Assembly: GCF_001456935.1 (NCBI RefSeq)
Contig: NZ_KQ758482.1
Coordinates: 1,468,249 to 1,532,248, forward strand
Length of the DNA stretch: 64,000 nucleotides
Source: [Bacillus] enclensis
Lineage (GTDB): Bacteria > Bacillota > Bacilli > Bacillales > Bacillaceae_B
Direction: 5' to 3'
Under the pieces are notes generated by a model, which worked only from the letters and a program-made list of their open reading frames with translations, ran no database searches and had not been told where the DNA came from. This document shows, piece after piece, positions 62,908 to 64,000 of this stretch. Position numbers and translations under genes: made by a program. Position 1 is the stretch's first letter, and every line of letters starts with the position of its first letter.

Positions 62908-62936
62908 AAGATACACCTCACCCTGAGGTGTGTCAA
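62908..62936 (-). promoter_or_regulatory. Probable menF promoter with internal palindrome
   Basis: On the minus strand TTGACA (62931-62936) and TATCTT (62908-62913) are 17 bases apart. The spacer is filled by the palindrome ACACCTCA-CCC-TGAGGTGT (62913-62931), an arrangement typical of an operator. A TATAAT 22 bases from the -35 is an alternative -10. Confidence 0.65.
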
Positions 62937-63146
62937 CGATGTGTATGACAAATAAACAATTATATCCTTATTATATAATAAACCCTTTTTACCTATTTGA
63001 GAAACCTAAAGGGTTGTAAAAGTGCTCAAATAATGGAAGTCCTATTTAACTGTTAAAGATTTCCGTGCAGGACTATGGTTACGACTCTATCCTCCAGGAG
63101 CATCATTTCTGCTTATATAGCAACATTCACCATCTTTAAAAAAAGA
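62937..63146. other. Divergent menF/menA gap with decayed repeat trace
   Basis: AAAGATTTCCGTGCAGGAC at 63056-63074 resembles the GATTTCCGTGCAAGAC end of the repeat family, with GACTCTATCCTCCAGGAG after it; the rest of the copy is gone. The remaining sequence is AT-rich. Confidence 0.45.
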
Positions 63147-63175
63147 TTGACACTGCCCACTCGTTTACCTACACT
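63147..63175 (+). promoter_or_regulatory. Probable SigA promoter of menA
   Basis: TTGACA (63147-63152) and TACACT (63170-63175) with 17 bases between, about 65 bases upstream of the menA start. Confidence 0.75.
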
Positions 63176-63238
63176 TTAATCTGTAAAGGAATTGTAATGT
63201 TTTCAGGAAAATTCCTTAAATATTAAGGAGAGAGATGC

Positions 63239-64000
63239 ATGGCACATCAAATGACAAATACAATAGAAGCAGATAAAGGCTGGAAAATCTGGTGGCAGCT
63301 CACCAGGCCCCACACATTGACGGCCGCTTTCGTTCCGGTGCTGCTCGGGACGGTACTTGCCCTTCAATATACAGACGTTAGAATCTCACTGTTTTTAGCA
63401 ATGCTGGCAGCCTCCCTGCTTATACAGGCCGCCACGAATATGTTCAATGAGTACTATGATTATAAGCGCGGGCTCGACACAGAACACTCTGTCGGGATCG
63501 GCGGAGCCATCGTACGGAACGGCGTTAAGCCTTCGACGGTCATGACCATCGCCTTTTCATTTTACGGAATTGCCCTGCTGTTGGGATTTTACATTGTCGT
63601 CAACAGCACATGGTGGCTGGCGGTGATCGGATTAATATGCATGGCCGCAGGTTATTTTTACACCGGAGGCCCAATGCCGATCGCTTACACACCGCTTGGT
63701 GAAATTGTAGCGGGACTCTTCATGGGCCTCATCATCGTCCTGATTTCTTTCTACATCCAGACGGGAAATATCTCGACAGAAAGCATCCTGATTTCCGTGC
63801 CTGTTTCCATACTTGTAGGTCTGATCTTAATGGCCAACAATATCAGGGACTTGGATGGAGATAAAGAAAACGGCCGCAAAACCGTCGCTATCCTGCTTGG
63901 CAAAAAAGGAGCCATCGTCCTCCTTGGAAGCATGTTCTTCCTAACTTACGCATGGACAGCCGGATTGGTACTGTTTGGAGACATGTCCCCGTGGCTACTG
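63239..64000 (+). CDS. menA: 1,4-Dihydroxy-2-naphthoate polyprenyltransferase (partial, window end)
   Basis: The first 254 residues of a UbiA-family membrane prenyltransferase that attaches the isoprenoid tail to DHNA. The first aspartate motif is NEYYDYKRGLD (70-80) and the second NNIRDLDGD (near 202-210); six or more membrane segments are visible. The ATG at 63239 has AAGGAG upstream. The frame is open at the window end, so 40-60 residues are missing. Confidence 0.96.
   Translation, partial: MAHQMTNTIEADKGWKIWWQLTRPHTLTAAFVPVLLGTVLALQYTDVRISLFLAMLAASLLIQAATNMFNEYYDYKRGLDTEHSVGIGGAIVRNGVKPSTVMTIAFSFYGIALLLGFYIVVNSTWWLAVIGLICMAAGYFYTGGPMPIAYTPLGEIVAGLFMGLIIVLISFYIQTGNISTESILISVPVSILVGLILMANNIRDLDGDKENGRKTVAILLGKKGAIVLLGSMFFLTYAWTAGLVLFGDMSPWLL

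Overview
The window is a stretch of ordinary chromosome from a member of the Bacillaceae, probably a Bacillus or Rossellomorea-like species. The evidence is the gene content and order, which closely follow the B. subtilis ytnP-to-menA region: ytnP, trmB, ytzH, ytmP, amyX, ytlR, ytlQ, ytlP; ytkP, ytjP, ytzE, ytgP, ytfP; leuS; ytqA, ytqB; ytpB, ytpA, ytoA; metK, pckA; ytmB, ytmA, ytlA, ytlC, ytlD, ytkD; luxS; ythA, ythB; then the menaquinone cluster. AGGAGG-type ribosome binding sites, frequent TTG and GTG starts, a leucine T-box, an S-box, and Zur- and BirA-type operators agree with this. Species-level assignment is inference. No tRNA, rRNA, prophage, transposase or CRISPR array was seen.

Layout. 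1-9 kb: a PepSY protein, a YtnP-type lactonase, trmB, ytzH/ytmP, a compact overlapping run of thpR, ytlQ, a lipid kinase and type I pullulanase. 9-19 kb: a cysteine synthase, D-amino-acid transaminase and dipeptidase PepV, the regulator YtzE, a pseudouridine synthase, the flippase YtgP, the flavoprotein YtfP, Cse60 and a rhodanese. 19-27 kb: leuS with its T-box, then a sigma-54 controlled 3-hydroxybutyrate dehydrogenase/permease pair with its enhancer-binding regulator, and a cupin. 27-37 kb: a candidate small RNA, an MFS transporter, ytzC, the radical SAM/methyltransferase pair ytqAB, a luciferase-like oxidoreductase, immune inhibitor A, and the terpene/lipase pair ytpAB. 37-49 kb: metK with its S-box, pckA, a biotin transporter with a BirA box, hydrolase ytmA, the ABC transporter ytlACD, and a Nudix hydrolase. 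49-64 kb: small proteins, luxS, yidD, a zinc-binding lipoprotein behind a Zur box, a cytochrome bd oxidase, and men genes: menF-menD-menH-menB, menE-menC, and divergent menA, which is cut by the window end. The Men proteins make the menaquinone that the bd oxidase two genes away would use.

The unusual material lies between genes. (1) Seven intergenic regions carry short words repeated at strict spacing: four at about 20-21 bp and three at 25 bp. The 25-bp type is built on imperfect palindromes centred on CC(A/T)GG. Each locus keeps its word and phase while the spacers differ. (2) At least six copies of a structured intergenic repeat are present; four carry an inner module that sits in either relative orientation, and one copy has recognisable terminal inverted repeats. 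(3) A promoter-plus-terminator transcription unit at about 26.87-26.99 kb folds into a three-way junction and encodes no evident protein. (4) The sigma-54 locus has a near-perfect -24/-12 element and GTCCG/CGGAC palindromes that also form the regulator's own terminator.
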